Assembly (NCBI RefSeq): GCF_001584185.1 | Contig: NZ_CP013234.1 | Location: 1,488,001-1,552,000 of the forward strand | Length of the DNA stretch: 64,000 nucleotides | Source of the DNA: Collimonas pratensis | GTDB lineage: Bacteria > Pseudomonadota > Gammaproteobacteria > Burkholderiales > Burkholderiaceae_D | Direction: 5' to 3' | Part shown: in pieces, positions 27,321 through 35,902 of the stretch | Layout: each line of letters opens with the position of its first letter | Position numbering within the stretch: position 1 is the stretch's first letter | Translations under genes and position numbers: made by a program | Notes under the pieces: model-generated | Seen by the model: only the letters and a program-made list of their open reading frames with translations | Told to the model about the DNA's origin: nothing | Database searches by the model: none

Positions 27321-27851
27321 ATGCGCTTCCGTTCTTACTCATTGCCGCGCTTATCGTTCATCGTATTGCTCGCTTTTGCCTGCATCTCCGGAAACGTGGT
27401 GCTGGCTGCCGAGCAGCCGGCCAATGCCGGCTGGCCCTTGCATTTCAATGTCGCCGGCGGCCGCAACAGTTTCAACAGCTTGCCGGCGACAGCGCGGAGG
27501 GACCTGTTGATTCCACCGGCGACTGAGTCGGAATCGCAGCCGAAGCACGCCCGGCGCGACTGGAACGGAGACAGGGGGCACAATTGCGAGTCGCTGGAGC
27601 AGCAATACAGGGGGGCGCTATATCGTGAACCGATGATTCCAGCCGACTTTTATCCGAACGCCGACTTGTCGCGAACCTATCCCAGCGAGTCGTATCGCTC
27701 GCCCAACGGCCCCAGGCCCGGGGTCCCAAATCCGGATAACGCGCAGCGCAACGGCACATGGCTCGAAAGTTTGCTGTCGCCCGGCAGCGTTACGCCGCTC
27801 AGCGAACGCGAGCGGCTGCGAGCGCACTACGACCGCACATGCGTCAAATGA
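27321..27851 (+). CDS. Exported protein of unknown function, paralogue 2
   Basis: A 176-residue protein with a signal peptide (LLAFACISGNVVLAAE). It repeats the motif order of the preceding gene: SFNSLPATARRDLLIPPATESESQPK, NCESLEQQYRGA, PADFYP and a C-terminal ERERLRAHYDRTCVK. It adds a Pro/Asn-rich stretch before the end. Both cysteines of the mature part are in the same places as in paralogue 1. It is 10 bp downstream with no terminator between, so the two form an operon. No function is proposed. Confidence 0.7.
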   Translation: MRFRSYSLPRLSFIVLLAFACISGNVVLAAEQPANAGWPLHFNVAGGRNSFNSLPATARRDLLIPPATESESQPKHARRDWNGDRGHNCESLEQQYRGALYREPMIPADFYPNADLSRTYPSESYRSPNGPRPGVPNPDNAQRNGTWLESLLSPGSVTPLSERERLRAHYDRTCVK

Positions 27852-27946
27852 AGCCACAATTCAGCCGCTGTTGTAAGATGCGGAACCGGTCCCGCTAGCC
27901 AGGTTTGCGCTGGCAGCCTTCCATCACCGCCCTGTATCCAAAGACC

Positions 27947-29143
27947 ATGATCATTACTTCGCTGCTCGACACCGATCTGTATAAATTCACGATGATGCAG
28001 GTGGTCTTGCATCATTTCCCGGCGGCGGAAGTGGAGTATCGCTATAAGTGCCGCAACAAGGGGGTGGATCTGCGGCCGTATGTCGATGAAATCCGCGACG
28101 AGATCGCCGGCCTGTGCCGCCTGCGTTTCCAGGAGCAGGAGCTGGCTTATCTCAGCAGCATGCGCTTCATCAAGAACGACTTCATCGACTTTCTCAGCCT
28201 GTTCCACCTGCAGCAAAAGTACATCAGCGTGCAGCCTTCGGCGGCCGACAACGGCGAGATCGATATCACGGTCAAAGGTCCGTGGCTGCACACCATCCTG
28301 TTTGAAGTGCCGGTGCTGGCGATTGTCAACGAAGTGTATTTCCGCGCCACCCAGAGCACGCCGGACTTGGAGGAAGGACGCAGCCGCCTGCAAAGCAAGA
28401 TGGCGCTGATCCGCGACAATCCGGCCATGGCTGGCTGCAAGGTGGCGGACTACGGCACGCGCCGGCGCTTTTCCCGCAGCTGGCACGAAGAAGTGGTGCA
28501 GACCCTGCAGCGCGATTTTGCCCAGCATCTGGTCGGCACCTCGAATGTCTATTTCGCCATGAAATACAACATGACGCCGCTCGGCACCATGGCCCATGAA
28601 TACTTGCAAGCCTGTCAGTCGCTCGGCCCGCGGCTGCGCGATTCGCAGATCTACGGTTTTGAAATGTGGGCTAAGGAATACCGCGGCGACCTCGGTATCG
28701 CCTTGTCGGATGTCTACGGCATGGGCGCCTTCCTGCGCGACTTCGACCTCTACTTCTGCAAGCTGTTCGACGGCGCCCGCCACGATTCCGGCGATCCTTT
28801 CGAGTGGGGCGAGCGCCTGATCAAGCATTATCAGGACAACCGCGTCGATCCTTCGACCAAGACGCTGGTGTTTTCCGACAGCCTGGACTTCGCCAAGGTC
28901 AACGAGCTGTATCTGCGTTTCAAGGACCGCACCCGGGTCGCTTTCGGCGTCGGCACCAACCTCACCAACGATCTCGGCTATACGCCCTTGCAGATCGTCA
29001 TGAAGATGGTACGGTGCAATGGTCAGCCGGTGGCCAAGCTGTCGGATACGCCATCCAAGAACATGTGCGACGACCAACCCTACCTGAGCTACCTGCGCCA
29101 GGTTTTCGAGATCGCCGAGCTGGACAAGGCGGCCGGGCAATAG
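27947..29143 (+). CDS. pncB: Nicotinate phosphoribosyltransferase
   Basis: A 398-residue enzyme of the Preiss-Handler pathway making nicotinate mononucleotide from nicotinate and [17 protein letters not shown] at the start, [47 protein letters not shown] and [17 protein letters not shown] are all PncB signatures, with the phosphorylated His of the family in the GTMAHE region. Length is normal for proteobacteria. It is a single gene with its own spacing on both sides. Confidence 0.97.
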   Translation: MIITSLLDTDLYKFTMMQVVLHHFPAAEVEYRYKCRNKGVDLRPYVDEIRDEIAGLCRLRFQEQELAYLSSMRFIKNDFIDFLSLFHLQQKYISVQPSAADNGEIDITVKGPWLHTILFEVPVLAIVNEVYFRATQSTPDLEEGRSRLQSKMALIRDNPAMAGCKVADYGTRRRFSRSWHEEVVQTLQRDFAQHLVGTSNVYFAMKYNMTPLGTMAHEYLQACQSLGPRLRDSQIYGFEMWAKEYRGDLGIALSDVYGMGAFLRDFDLYFCKLFDGARHDSGDPFEWGERLIKHYQDNRVDPSTKTLVFSDSLDFAKVNELYLRFKDRTRVAFGVGTNLTNDLGYTPLQIVMKMVRCNGQPVAKLSDTPSKNMCDDQPYLSYLRQVFEIAELDKAAGQ

Positions 29144-29227
29144 TGTTGCTTTGTTATTTATTCGACATGGGTTTGCGATTAGAATGGCCTGCGTTTTTTG
29201 TTCGAACACTTTACCGGGAAGACTACA

Positions 29228-30637
29228 TTGCATAAAAAAATACTTGCCATCCTGATCGCCTGCCTGCCCGTCGCAGCGCAGGCCGCCGAACTCGACGGCG
29301 CCCAGCTGTCGGCCTGGTGGGGCGTGCCGTTCATGGGCCTGCTGTTGTCGATTGCGCTAGGGCCTTTGCTGGCGCCGGCGTTCTGGCACCATCATTTTGG
29401 CAAGATTACCGTAGGCTGGTCGCTGGCTTTCCTGATTCCCTGCGCGCTCGGCTTCGGCGTGCCGATGGCGATCGCCGGCGTGGTACATGCCTTCCTCGCG
29501 GAATATTTTCCCTTCATCATTTTGCTGACCGCCTTGTTCGTGGTGGCCGGCGGCATATGCCTGCGCGGCAACCTGCACGGAACGCCGGCCCTGAACACCG
29601 GCTTGCTGGCGATCGGCACGCTGCTGGCCAGCCTGATGGGCACCACCGGCGCCTCGATGCTGCTGATCCGGCCCCTGATCCGGGCCAACGACAACCGCAA
29701 GCACGTGGTGCATATCGTGGTCTTCTTCATCTTCCTGGTCGCCAATGCCGGCGGCGCCTTGACCCCGCTCGGCGATCCGCCCTTGTTCCTGGGATTCCTG
29801 AAGGGCGTGGACTTTTCCTGGACTCTCAAGAACATCTTCGGCGAAACCTTGTTCATGTGGGTTTCCTTGCTGGTGATCTTTTATTTGCTGGACCGCTTTT
29901 ATTTCCACAAGCGCGAAGAGGAGTTTGCGCCGTCGCTCGATCCGACGCCGGACGACGCCAGGCTGCGCTTCGAAGGAAAATTCAATTTCATCTTGCTGGC
30001 GCTGGTGGTATTGCTGGTGCTGATGAGCGGTTTCTGGAAGCCGGGAATCAGTTACAACATCTACGGCACCACGGTGGAATTGCAGAACCTGCTGCGCGAC
30101 GGCTTGCTGGTGGTGATGATCCTGGTCTCGCTCTGGCTGACGCCAAAAATAGCCCGCGAAGGCAACGATTTCACCTGGGGACCTATCCTTGAAGTGGCCA
30201 AACTGTTTGCCGGGATTTTCGTCACCATCGCTCCGGTGATCGCCATGCTGCGCGCCGGTGAGCAGGGCGCCTTCGGCATGGTGGTCAGCGCCGTCACCGG
30301 CGCCGACGGCCAGCCCAACAACATCATGTATTTCTGGGCGACCGGCATACTCTCTTCGTTCCTGGACAATGCGCCAACCTACCTGGTGTTCTTCAACACC
30401 GCTTCAGGCGACGCCGGCGAACTGATGACCCGGCTGGCGGCGACGCTGGCGGCGATTTCCTGCGGCGCGGTCTTCATGGGCGCCAACAGTTACATCGGCA
30501 ACGCCCCGAACCTGATGGTGAAGGCGATTGCCGAAGAGCGTGGCATCCGCATGCCGTCTTTCTTCGGCTACATGGGCTGGGCTTGCGTGGTGCTGTTGCC
30601 GCTGTTTGTCATAATGACCTTTATTTTTTTCCGTTGA
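29228..30637 (+). CDS. NhaD-type sodium/proton antiporter
   Basis: A 469-residue transporter with an N-terminal leader ending in AAQAAEL and about 11 hydrophobic spans. GGALTPLGDPPLFLGFLKGV, LDNAPTYLVFFNTASGD and NSYIGNAPNLMVKAIAEE are characteristic of the NhaD/CitMHS group of the ion transporter superfamily. I chose TTG at 29228 (CGGGAAG upstream); another in-frame TTG lies at 29198. Exchange of Na+ for H+ is likely, but the family also includes dicarboxylate and arsenite carriers. The hydroxyacid dehydrogenase starts 10 bp downstream. Confidence 0.85.
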   Translation: MHKKILAILIACLPVAAQAAELDGAQLSAWWGVPFMGLLLSIALGPLLAPAFWHHHFGKITVGWSLAFLIPCALGFGVPMAIAGVVHAFLAEYFPFIILLTALFVVAGGICLRGNLHGTPALNTGLLAIGTLLASLMGTTGASMLLIRPLIRANDNRKHVVHIVVFFIFLVANAGGALTPLGDPPLFLGFLKGVDFSWTLKNIFGETLFMWVSLLVIFYLLDRFYFHKREEEFAPSLDPTPDDARLRFEGKFNFILLALVVLLVLMSGFWKPGISYNIYGTTVELQNLLRDGLLVVMILVSLWLTPKIAREGNDFTWGPILEVAKLFAGIFVTIAPVIAMLRAGEQGAFGMVVSAVTGADGQPNNIMYFWATGILSSFLDNAPTYLVFFNTASGDAGELMTRLAATLAAISCGAVFMGANSYIGNAPNLMVKAIAEERGIRMPSFFGYMGWACVVLLPLFVIMTFIFFR

Positions 30638-30647
30638 TGGCTGAGCG

Positions 30648-31658
30648 ATGAAACCAAAGATACTGATGGCACGGGCGGTGTTCCCGGAGGTGATTGCAAG
30701 AATGGCGCAATACTTCGAGGTTGAGAGCAACCAGGAAGACCGCATTTTCAGCGCCGCCGAGCTGGCGCAAAAACTGCAGGACAAGGACGGCGTGATCGCC
30801 ACCGCCAGCGAACGCATCTCGGCCGAACTGCTGCAGGCCAGCCCGCGCTTGAAGGCCGTCTGCAACCAGGCGGTCGGCTACAACAATATCGATGTCGCGG
30901 CTGCTACCAAGGCCGGCGTGATGGTCACCAATACGCCGGACGTCCTCAACGAAACCACGGCCGATTTCGGCTGGGCCTTGCTGATGGCGACCGCGCGCCG
31001 CGTCACGGAAGCCGAGCACTGGCTGCGCGCCGGCCACTGGAAACAGTGGCGCTACGACAGTTTCCTGGGGGCGGACGTGCATGGTTCCACGCTGGGCATC
31101 ATCGGCATGGGCCGCATCGGCCAGGCGATTGCCCGGCGTTCGATGGGTTTCGACATGCAGGTGCTGTACCACAACCGCTCGCGCCTGGCGCCGGAACTGG
31201 AGACGCGCGCCAATCAGGCGCGCTATGTCAGCAAGGAAGAGCTGCTGGGCGCCGCCGATCATGTGATCCTGGTGCTGCCGTACTCAAAGGAATCGCATCA
31301 CACCATCGGCAGCGCCGAACTGGCCTTGATGAAGCCTGGCGCCACGCTGGTCAACCTGGCGCGTGGCGGCATCGTCGACGACCTGGCGCTGATCGCCGCG
31401 CTGCGCGACAAGAAAATTGCCGCGGCAGGGCTCGATGTGTTCGAGAACGAGCCGGCGCTGCATCCCGATTTCCTGGGTTTGTCGAACGTGGTGCTGACCC
31501 CGCATATCGCCAGCGCCTCGGAGCCGACCCGGCGTGCGATGGCCGATTGCGCAGCGGATAACCTGCTGGCGGCTTTGCTGCCGGGAAAGGATCGGATGTA
31601 TCCGCCGAACCTGCTCAATCCGGAAGTGCTGGGCAAGATAACGCTGGCGGATAAATAA
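30648..31658 (+). CDS. D-2-hydroxyacid dehydrogenase (glyoxylate/hydroxypyruvate reductase-like)
   Basis: A 336-residue NAD(P)-dependent dehydrogenase. GIIGMGRIGQAIARR is the dinucleotide site; VNLARGGIVDD supplies Arg, DVFENEPALHP the Glu and VLTPHIASAS the catalytic His of the family. VCNQAVGYNNIDVAAATKAGV is typical of GhrB/GyaR members that reduce glyoxylate or hydroxypyruvate. It is 10 bp after the antiporter gene and probably in its transcript. The repeat copy 3 follows 63 bp downstream. Confidence 0.9.
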   Translation: MKPKILMARAVFPEVIARMAQYFEVESNQEDRIFSAAELAQKLQDKDGVIATASERISAELLQASPRLKAVCNQAVGYNNIDVAAATKAGVMVTNTPDVLNETTADFGWALLMATARRVTEAEHWLRAGHWKQWRYDSFLGADVHGSTLGIIGMGRIGQAIARRSMGFDMQVLYHNRSRLAPELETRANQARYVSKEELLGAADHVILVLPYSKESHHTIGSAELALMKPGATLVNLARGGIVDDLALIAALRDKKIAAAGLDVFENEPALHPDFLGLSNVVLTPHIASASEPTRRAMADCAADNLLAALLPGKDRMYPPNLLNPEVLGKITLADK

Positions 31659-31721
31659 AGTCGCTTAAAAATAAAGCTTGTTCAGGCTGCTCTGCGGGTA
31701 AAGGAGGCGCTATTGCACATG

Positions 31722-31792
31722 GTAGGGTGGGCACGCTTTTGTGCCCACGCTGTAGCAGCATCCGCGTGGGCACAAAAGCGTGCCCACCCTAC
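31722..31792. repeat. GTAGGGTGGGCA palindromic repeat, copy 3
   Basis: A 71-bp element with perfect 29-bp arms (31722-31750 and 31764-31792) around a 13-bp loop. It lies between the dehydrogenase gene and the convergent ACBP gene. Its right arm matches copy 5 exactly. Confidence 0.92.
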
Positions 31793-31824
31793 GTACTGGC
31801 TGGTAAATAAAGCCGCTTGGAAAT

Positions 31825-31862
31825 GAAAAAAGCACGAAATAGAAATCTATTTCGTGCTTTTC
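31825..31862. terminator. Terminator of the ACBP gene
   Basis: AAAAAAGCACGAAATAGA and TCTATTTCGTGCTTTT form a long perfect stem around AA, with a T tract on either strand. It lies 22 bp past the ACBP stop on the minus strand. Confidence 0.88.
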
Positions 31863-31883
31863 GTGTTTTTGGCAGACCGGGAT

Positions 31884-32138
31884 TTAGTCTTTCAAGCCTT
31901 CAACCAGATCGATGTACTGCTGCTGTGCATCATCCTGGCTAGTGCCTTTCAGCTCGTTCCAGGCATCCCATTTGGCGCGGCCGACAAAGTCGGTCATGCC
32001 TGGGCGTTCGCCCTGGACATCGCCGCTGCTGCCTTGCTTGAACAGCGAATACATCTTCAGCATGGTCATGTTGTCAGGACGCTCGCTGAGTGTCTTGGAG
32101 TCGGCCTGGGCTTGTGCGAACTGGTCTTGGAGTGTCAT
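31884..32138 (-). CDS. Acyl-CoA-binding protein (ACBP)
   Basis: An 84-residue four-helix protein. LYSLFKQGSSGDVQGERPG is replaced here by MYSLFKQGSSGDVQGERPG and is followed by KWDAWNELKGTSQDDAQQQYIDLV, the standard acyl-CoA-binding signature with the conserved Tyr, Lys and Trp. ACBPs hold long-chain acyl-CoA in the cytosol. They are near-universal in eukaryotes and patchy in bacteria, where Burkholderiales are among the carriers. It is a single gene with its own terminator, 34 bp downstream of the small lipoprotein gene. Confidence 0.93.
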   Translation of the reverse strand: MTLQDQFAQAQADSKTLSERPDNMTMLKMYSLFKQGSSGDVQGERPGMTDFVGRAKWDAWNELKGTSQDDAQQQYIDLVEGLKD

Positions 32139-32172
32139 GGGAGTCTCTTGGAAATGGAGGGAGAAAATCGGA

Positions 32173-32361
32173 TCAGTCAGGAGTGACGGCGCCGACCACG
32201 GCGGAGCCGGCTTTTACGCCGCCTTCCACCACGGTAGAGGCGACGCTGACAGCTGCGCTGCCGACGCTGACGCCGGCGCCCACCACGCTGCCGGCCACGC
32301 TCACTACCGTGCAGCCGCCCAGCAGGGGCGCGGCCAGCAGCAGCGCCATCCAGCGTTTCAT
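32173..32361 (-). CDS. Small lipoprotein of unknown function
   Basis: A 62-residue protein starting MKRWMALLLAAPLLGGC, a compact lipoprotein signal with Cys17 as the lipidated residue. The remainder is almost entirely Val, Ser, Ala and Gly in a TVVSVAGSVVGAGVSVGSA pattern, which suggests an amphipathic or beta-rich envelope peptide. An in-frame ATG 11 codons upstream (32394) is an alternative start without a better ribosome site. The function is unknown. Confidence 0.62.
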   Translation of the reverse strand: MKRWMALLLAAPLLGGCTVVSVAGSVVGAGVSVGSAAVSVASTVVEGGVKAGSAVVGAVTPD

Positions 32362-32423
32362 GGCGAGCAGGTCAGGCAAATTGGAAAGTTTCATCGGGCC
32401 GCGGCGTCGGGTTCATGTCAGGC

Positions 32424-32780
32424 TTAAACGCCCAGCAGTTCAACTTCAAAAATCAAGGTCGCGTTCGGTGGAATCACGCCGCCGGCGCCGCGTGGGCCGT
32501 AACCCAGTGCTGCCGGGATGATCAGCTTGCGCACGCCGCCGATTTTCATGCCTTGGACGCCTTCGTCCCAGCCCTTGATGACATGGCCGGCGCCCAGCGG
32601 AAACTCGAACGGATCGCCGCGGTCCTTGCTGGAGTCGAATTTCTTACCGGCGCTGCCATCGGAATTCTGCAGCCAGCCGGTGTAGTGCACGGTCACATGA
32701 TTGCCGGCTTTTGCTTCGGCGCCATCGCCAACGGTGATTTCTTCGTACTGCAGGCCGGAAACGGTAGTAGTGGTCGACAT
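32424..32780 (-). CDS. FKBP-type peptidyl-prolyl isomerase
   Basis: A 118-residue single-domain FKBP: VHYTGWLQNSDGSAGKKFDSS, FEFPLGAGHVIKGWDEGVQGM, IPAALGYG and IPPNATLIFEVELLGV include the aromatic pocket residues. It has no signal peptide, so it acts in the cytoplasm, catalysing cis-trans isomerisation at proline. The upstream 267-bp region before the divergent beta-propeller gene has no other gene. Confidence 0.95.
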   Translation of the reverse strand: MSTTTTVSGLQYEEITVGDGAEAKAGNHVTVHYTGWLQNSDGSAGKKFDSSKDRGDPFEFPLGAGHVIKGWDEGVQGMKIGGVRKLIIPAALGYGPRGAGGVIPPNATLIFEVELLGV

Positions 32781-33047
32781 GAGAATCCTTCTTAAAATTT
32801 GCTAAAGTTGTAAAATGGTTAAATATTTGCGAATTATTCAATGATGCAATCCGCAAAGAACATTAACCGGGCGTGTTCAAGCGCCCATGCTGCGTCAGGT
32901 AGTGCAGTGTAATCGAAAATCCGGCCGCCTAGCTGTGCCCGCCGCCAATCTAGTGGGAGGCCTCGCTAAGACCGGTAAAGCCATTTAAATCTATAGGTGT
33001 CATTCATGCGCGGTAAAATGCTTGTTTTCGCTTTTCAGAGTTTAGTC

Positions 33048-34058
33048 ATGTCCGTTTTTGTACGTCGTTCCATGGTCGCCGCCTTCGGTTTCTTAGCAGC
33101 ATTTTCCTCTTTTGCGGCAACTCCTCCGGCCGCTGCGCCAAGCGCTTCGGCAGCCGGCAACGCGGTGGTCATCCTGAATTCGCGCGACGCTACTATCACT
33201 TTGCTGGACCAGACGACTTACAAGGAAATCGGTACTTTCCCTGTCGGCAAGGAGCCGCACCATCTGATGCCGACGCCGGACAACAAGTCCCTGATCGTCG
33301 CTGCCGCCACCGGCAATTCGCTGCTGTTCCTGGACCCGAAAAGCGGCCAGATCCAGAGTCAGGTGAAAGATATCGTCGATCCTTACCAGATCGGGTTTTC
33401 GCCCAACCAGAAGTGGTTCATCGCCAACGGCTTGCGCCTTGACCGCATCGATATCTACGGCTACGACGGCAAGAACCTGAAAATCGCCAAACGCCTGCCG
33501 CTGCCGTCGATGCCTAGCCATATGGCGTTCACGGCAGACAGTACGCTGGCCTTCATCAGCCTGCAGGGCAGCGATGAGCTGGCGGCGGTCGACCTCGCCA
33601 CGCAAAAAATCAAATGGACCATGCCGGTCGGCAAGCAGCCGGCGGGCGTTTACATGACGCCCGATAACAAATACCTGTTGGTAGGTGTGATGGGCAGCGA
33701 CTATGTCGCCGTGATCGACTGGCGTACCCAGAAGATCGTCAAGAAAATCAAGACCGGCGATGGCGCCCACAACTTCCGTCCGCAAGGCGACAACCGCCAT
33801 GTCTTCGTTTCTAACCGCGTCGCCGGCACCATCAATGTGCTGGATCTGAATAGTCTGGAAAGCGTCGGCAGCATCAGCGTCCCGGGCGGTCCGGACTGCA
33901 TGGAAATCACAGCTGACGGCAAGACCATGTGGGTCACCCAGCGCTGGGTCAAGAAGGTCTCGGTGGTGGACCTGGCGACGCGCAAGGTGATCAAGTCGAT
34001 CCCGGTGGGCCGTTCGCCGCACGGTATCTATTTCAATAACCGCGCGTCGGAACTGTGA
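33048..34058 (+). CDS. Exported YncE-like beta-propeller protein
   Basis: A 336-residue protein with a signal peptide (AAFGFLAAFSSFAA) followed by seven WD/YVTN-like blades, for example TITLLDQTTYKEIGTFPVGKEPHHL, ELAAVDLATQKIKWTMPVGKQPAGV and VSVVDLATRKVIKSIPVGRSPHGI. The repeats mark the YVTN/YncE family, which bind DNA or cell-surface partners in other bacteria. I start at the ATG at 33048. The stop overlaps the start of the deacetylase gene (TGATG), so the two are co-translated and probably act on the same envelope process. Confidence 0.83.
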   Translation: MSVFVRRSMVAAFGFLAAFSSFAATPPAAAPSASAAGNAVVILNSRDATITLLDQTTYKEIGTFPVGKEPHHLMPTPDNKSLIVAAATGNSLLFLDPKSGQIQSQVKDIVDPYQIGFSPNQKWFIANGLRLDRIDIYGYDGKNLKIAKRLPLPSMPSHMAFTADSTLAFISLQGSDELAAVDLATQKIKWTMPVGKQPAGVYMTPDNKYLLVGVMGSDYVAVIDWRTQKIVKKIKTGDGAHNFRPQGDNRHVFVSNRVAGTINVLDLNSLESVGSISVPGGPDCMEITADGKTMWVTQRWVKKVSVVDLATRKVIKSIPVGRSPHGIYFNNRASEL

Positions 34059-34906
34059 TGCGCTCCCTGTCCCCGGGCAAACTCGGCTTCGCCGCCGCGC
34101 TGACACTGGCGGCGTTGGCGCCTGCCGGGCTGGCCTTGGCCCAGCCGGCGAGCGCGCCGCAGGCTTGCAGCGCCGGCACCATCTACCTGACCTTCGATAC
34201 CGGCAGCCAGTCGCAAGCGCAGTACATCGCCCAGACTTTGCGCCGGCATCACATCAAGGCGACGTTTTTCATGGCCAATGAAAAGACCGTGAACGGCGAC
34301 TACACCCTGGATCCGTCCTGGGCGCCGTTCTGGAAATCGCTGGTGGCCGACGGCCACGCCTTCGGCAGCCATACCTTCGACCATGTCTACGCCAAGCGCG
34401 ACCTGCCTGACGGCAAGATCGAAGTGAAGCCGCAGTTCGGCGCCAATGCAGGCAAGCTGCTGGCCTGGAGTCCTCAGCAATATTGCCAAGAGATTAAACG
34501 TGTCGATCAGCGTTTCTATGAGCTGACCGGAAGCCATATCGATCATTTTTGGCGTACGCCGGGCGGTCATACGACACCGCGTACCCTGGAGGCGGGGGGC
34601 GCTTGCGGATACAAGCACGTAGCTTGGGCAGATGCCGGTTTTTCGGGCGATGAACTGCCAAGCGATAAATGGCCCAACCAGTTGCTGCTGGAGCGTGCTC
34701 TGAAAAATCTGCGCGATGGTGATATTGTCATGGCGCATTTAGGTATCTGGTCGCGCAAGGATCCATGGGCGCCGGCGGTACTGGAACCGTTGATCAGCGG
34801 CCTGGAAAAAAAGGGATTTTGTTTCGCCACCCTGCGTGACAGCCCGGAGCATTTGCCGGGACAGGCGGATAATTTGAATCGCCATCGATGGAACAGCAAA
34901 AGTTAG
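34058..34906 (+). CDS. Exported polysaccharide deacetylase (NodB fold)
   Basis: A 282-residue protein with an Ala-rich signal peptide ending near residue 29 and a NodB-type domain. Motif 1 reads TFDTG instead of TFDDG, so the second, metal-binding Asp is Thr. Motif 2 SHTFDH keeps both metal His; RTPGGH, WADAGF and MAHLGIW cover motifs 3 to 5. The family removes N- or O-acetyl groups from cell-wall or capsular sugars. The start overlaps the beta-propeller stop by 1 bp. The loss of one metal ligand may be a subfamily trait. Confidence 0.82.
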   Translation: MRSLSPGKLGFAAALTLAALAPAGLALAQPASAPQACSAGTIYLTFDTGSQSQAQYIAQTLRRHHIKATFFMANEKTVNGDYTLDPSWAPFWKSLVADGHAFGSHTFDHVYAKRDLPDGKIEVKPQFGANAGKLLAWSPQQYCQEIKRVDQRFYELTGSHIDHFWRTPGGHTTPRTLEAGGACGYKHVAWADAGFSGDELPSDKWPNQLLLERALKNLRDGDIVMAHLGIWSRKDPWAPAVLEPLISGLEKKGFCFATLRDSPEHLPGQADNLNRHRWNSKS

Positions 34907-34915
34907 CGATAGATA

Positions 34916-35902
34916 ATGATTGATACCTTGGTAAATTGGTTTGCCGCCATCCAGGCCTGGCTGTTCGAGGCAGTGGTGCAGCCGCTCATGTTCCACGCCG
35001 GCTTCAGCGAATATCTGGAAGATGCGTTTGACGGCACCGAATGGTTCCTGATCGGCGTCTGCGAACTGATCCTTCTGTTTCTCGTCCTGCGGCCGCTGGA
35101 AGCCTGGATTCCGGTGCATGCCTTCAACGACAAGCGAGCGCGCTGGACCGATTTCATCTATACCGTGCTGTATCGCCTGGGCGCCTTTTCGGTGCTGGTG
35201 TTTTTCCTGATCGACCCCCTGGTGGCCAAGGCCACGGAGCTGCTGCACCTGGAGGGCATCAATCCCTTCAACCTGGAAAACCTGCTGCCCGGGATCACCG
35301 ACAAGCCGCTGGTGACTTTCCTGATCTATCTGCTGGTGCTGGACCTGTGCGAATATTGCTACCATCGCGCGCAGCACAGCTTTGGCTGGCTATGGGGCTT
35401 GCACAGCTTGCATCACAGCCAGCAAAACATGAACCTGTGGAGCGACGACCGCAATCACCTGCTAGACGGGGTGATCCACGATGTGGTCATGGCGCTGGTG
35501 GCGCTGGCGATCGGCGTCGAGCCGGCCCAGTATGTCTTGCTGGTGTCGATCACGCGCATGCTGCAAAGTCTGCAGCACGCCAACGTGCGGATTCATTTCG
35601 GCCGGCTGGGCGATGCGCTGCTGGTGTCGCCGCGCTTTCACCGCTGGCACCACGCCATCGGCATCGGCCATGAAAGCAAGGGCCACGGCACGCTGGGCGG
35701 CCATAACTTCGGCGTACTGTTTTCCTTCTGGGACATCTTGTTCCGCAGCGCCTATTTTGGCCAGACCTTTGAACATACCGGTATCCGCGACCAGGTCGCC
35801 ACGGCCACGCGGCCGGCGCGCGACTATGGCAGCGGTTTCTGGGTCCAGCAATGGCTGGGCCTGAAGCGCATGGTGGAATTTTCCAGAAAGCGGTCGCGCT
35901 GA
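34916..35902 (+). CDS. Fatty acid hydroxylase / sterol desaturase family protein
   Basis: A 328-residue membrane di-iron protein with four or five spans. The three His boxes are clear: HRAQH, HSLHHSQQ and HRWHHAIG, with a further NHLLDGVIHD. These enzymes hydroxylate or desaturate lipids at a bound oxygen. The gene follows the deacetylase by 9 bp and its stop overlaps the start of the EI24 gene, so four genes from 33048 to 36774 form a tight operon concerned with the envelope. The lipid substrate is unknown. Confidence 0.88.
   Translation: MIDTLVNWFAAIQAWLFEAVVQPLMFHAGFSEYLEDAFDGTEWFLIGVCELILLFLVLRPLEAWIPVHAFNDKRARWTDFIYTVLYRLGAFSVLVFFLIDPLVAKATELLHLEGINPFNLENLLPGITDKPLVTFLIYLLVLDLCEYCYHRAQHSFGWLWGLHSLHHSQQNMNLWSDDRNHLLDGVIHDVVMALVALAIGVEPAQYVLLVSITRMLQSLQHANVRIHFGRLGDALLVSPRFHRWHHAIGIGHESKGHGTLGGHNFGVLFSFWDILFRSAYFGQTFEHTGIRDQVATATRPARDYGSGFWVQQWLGLKRMVEFSRKRSR

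Noticed and set aside
27827..29233. A 468-codon minus-strand frame over pncB
   Set aside because: The plus strand carries complete nicotinate phosphoribosyltransferase.
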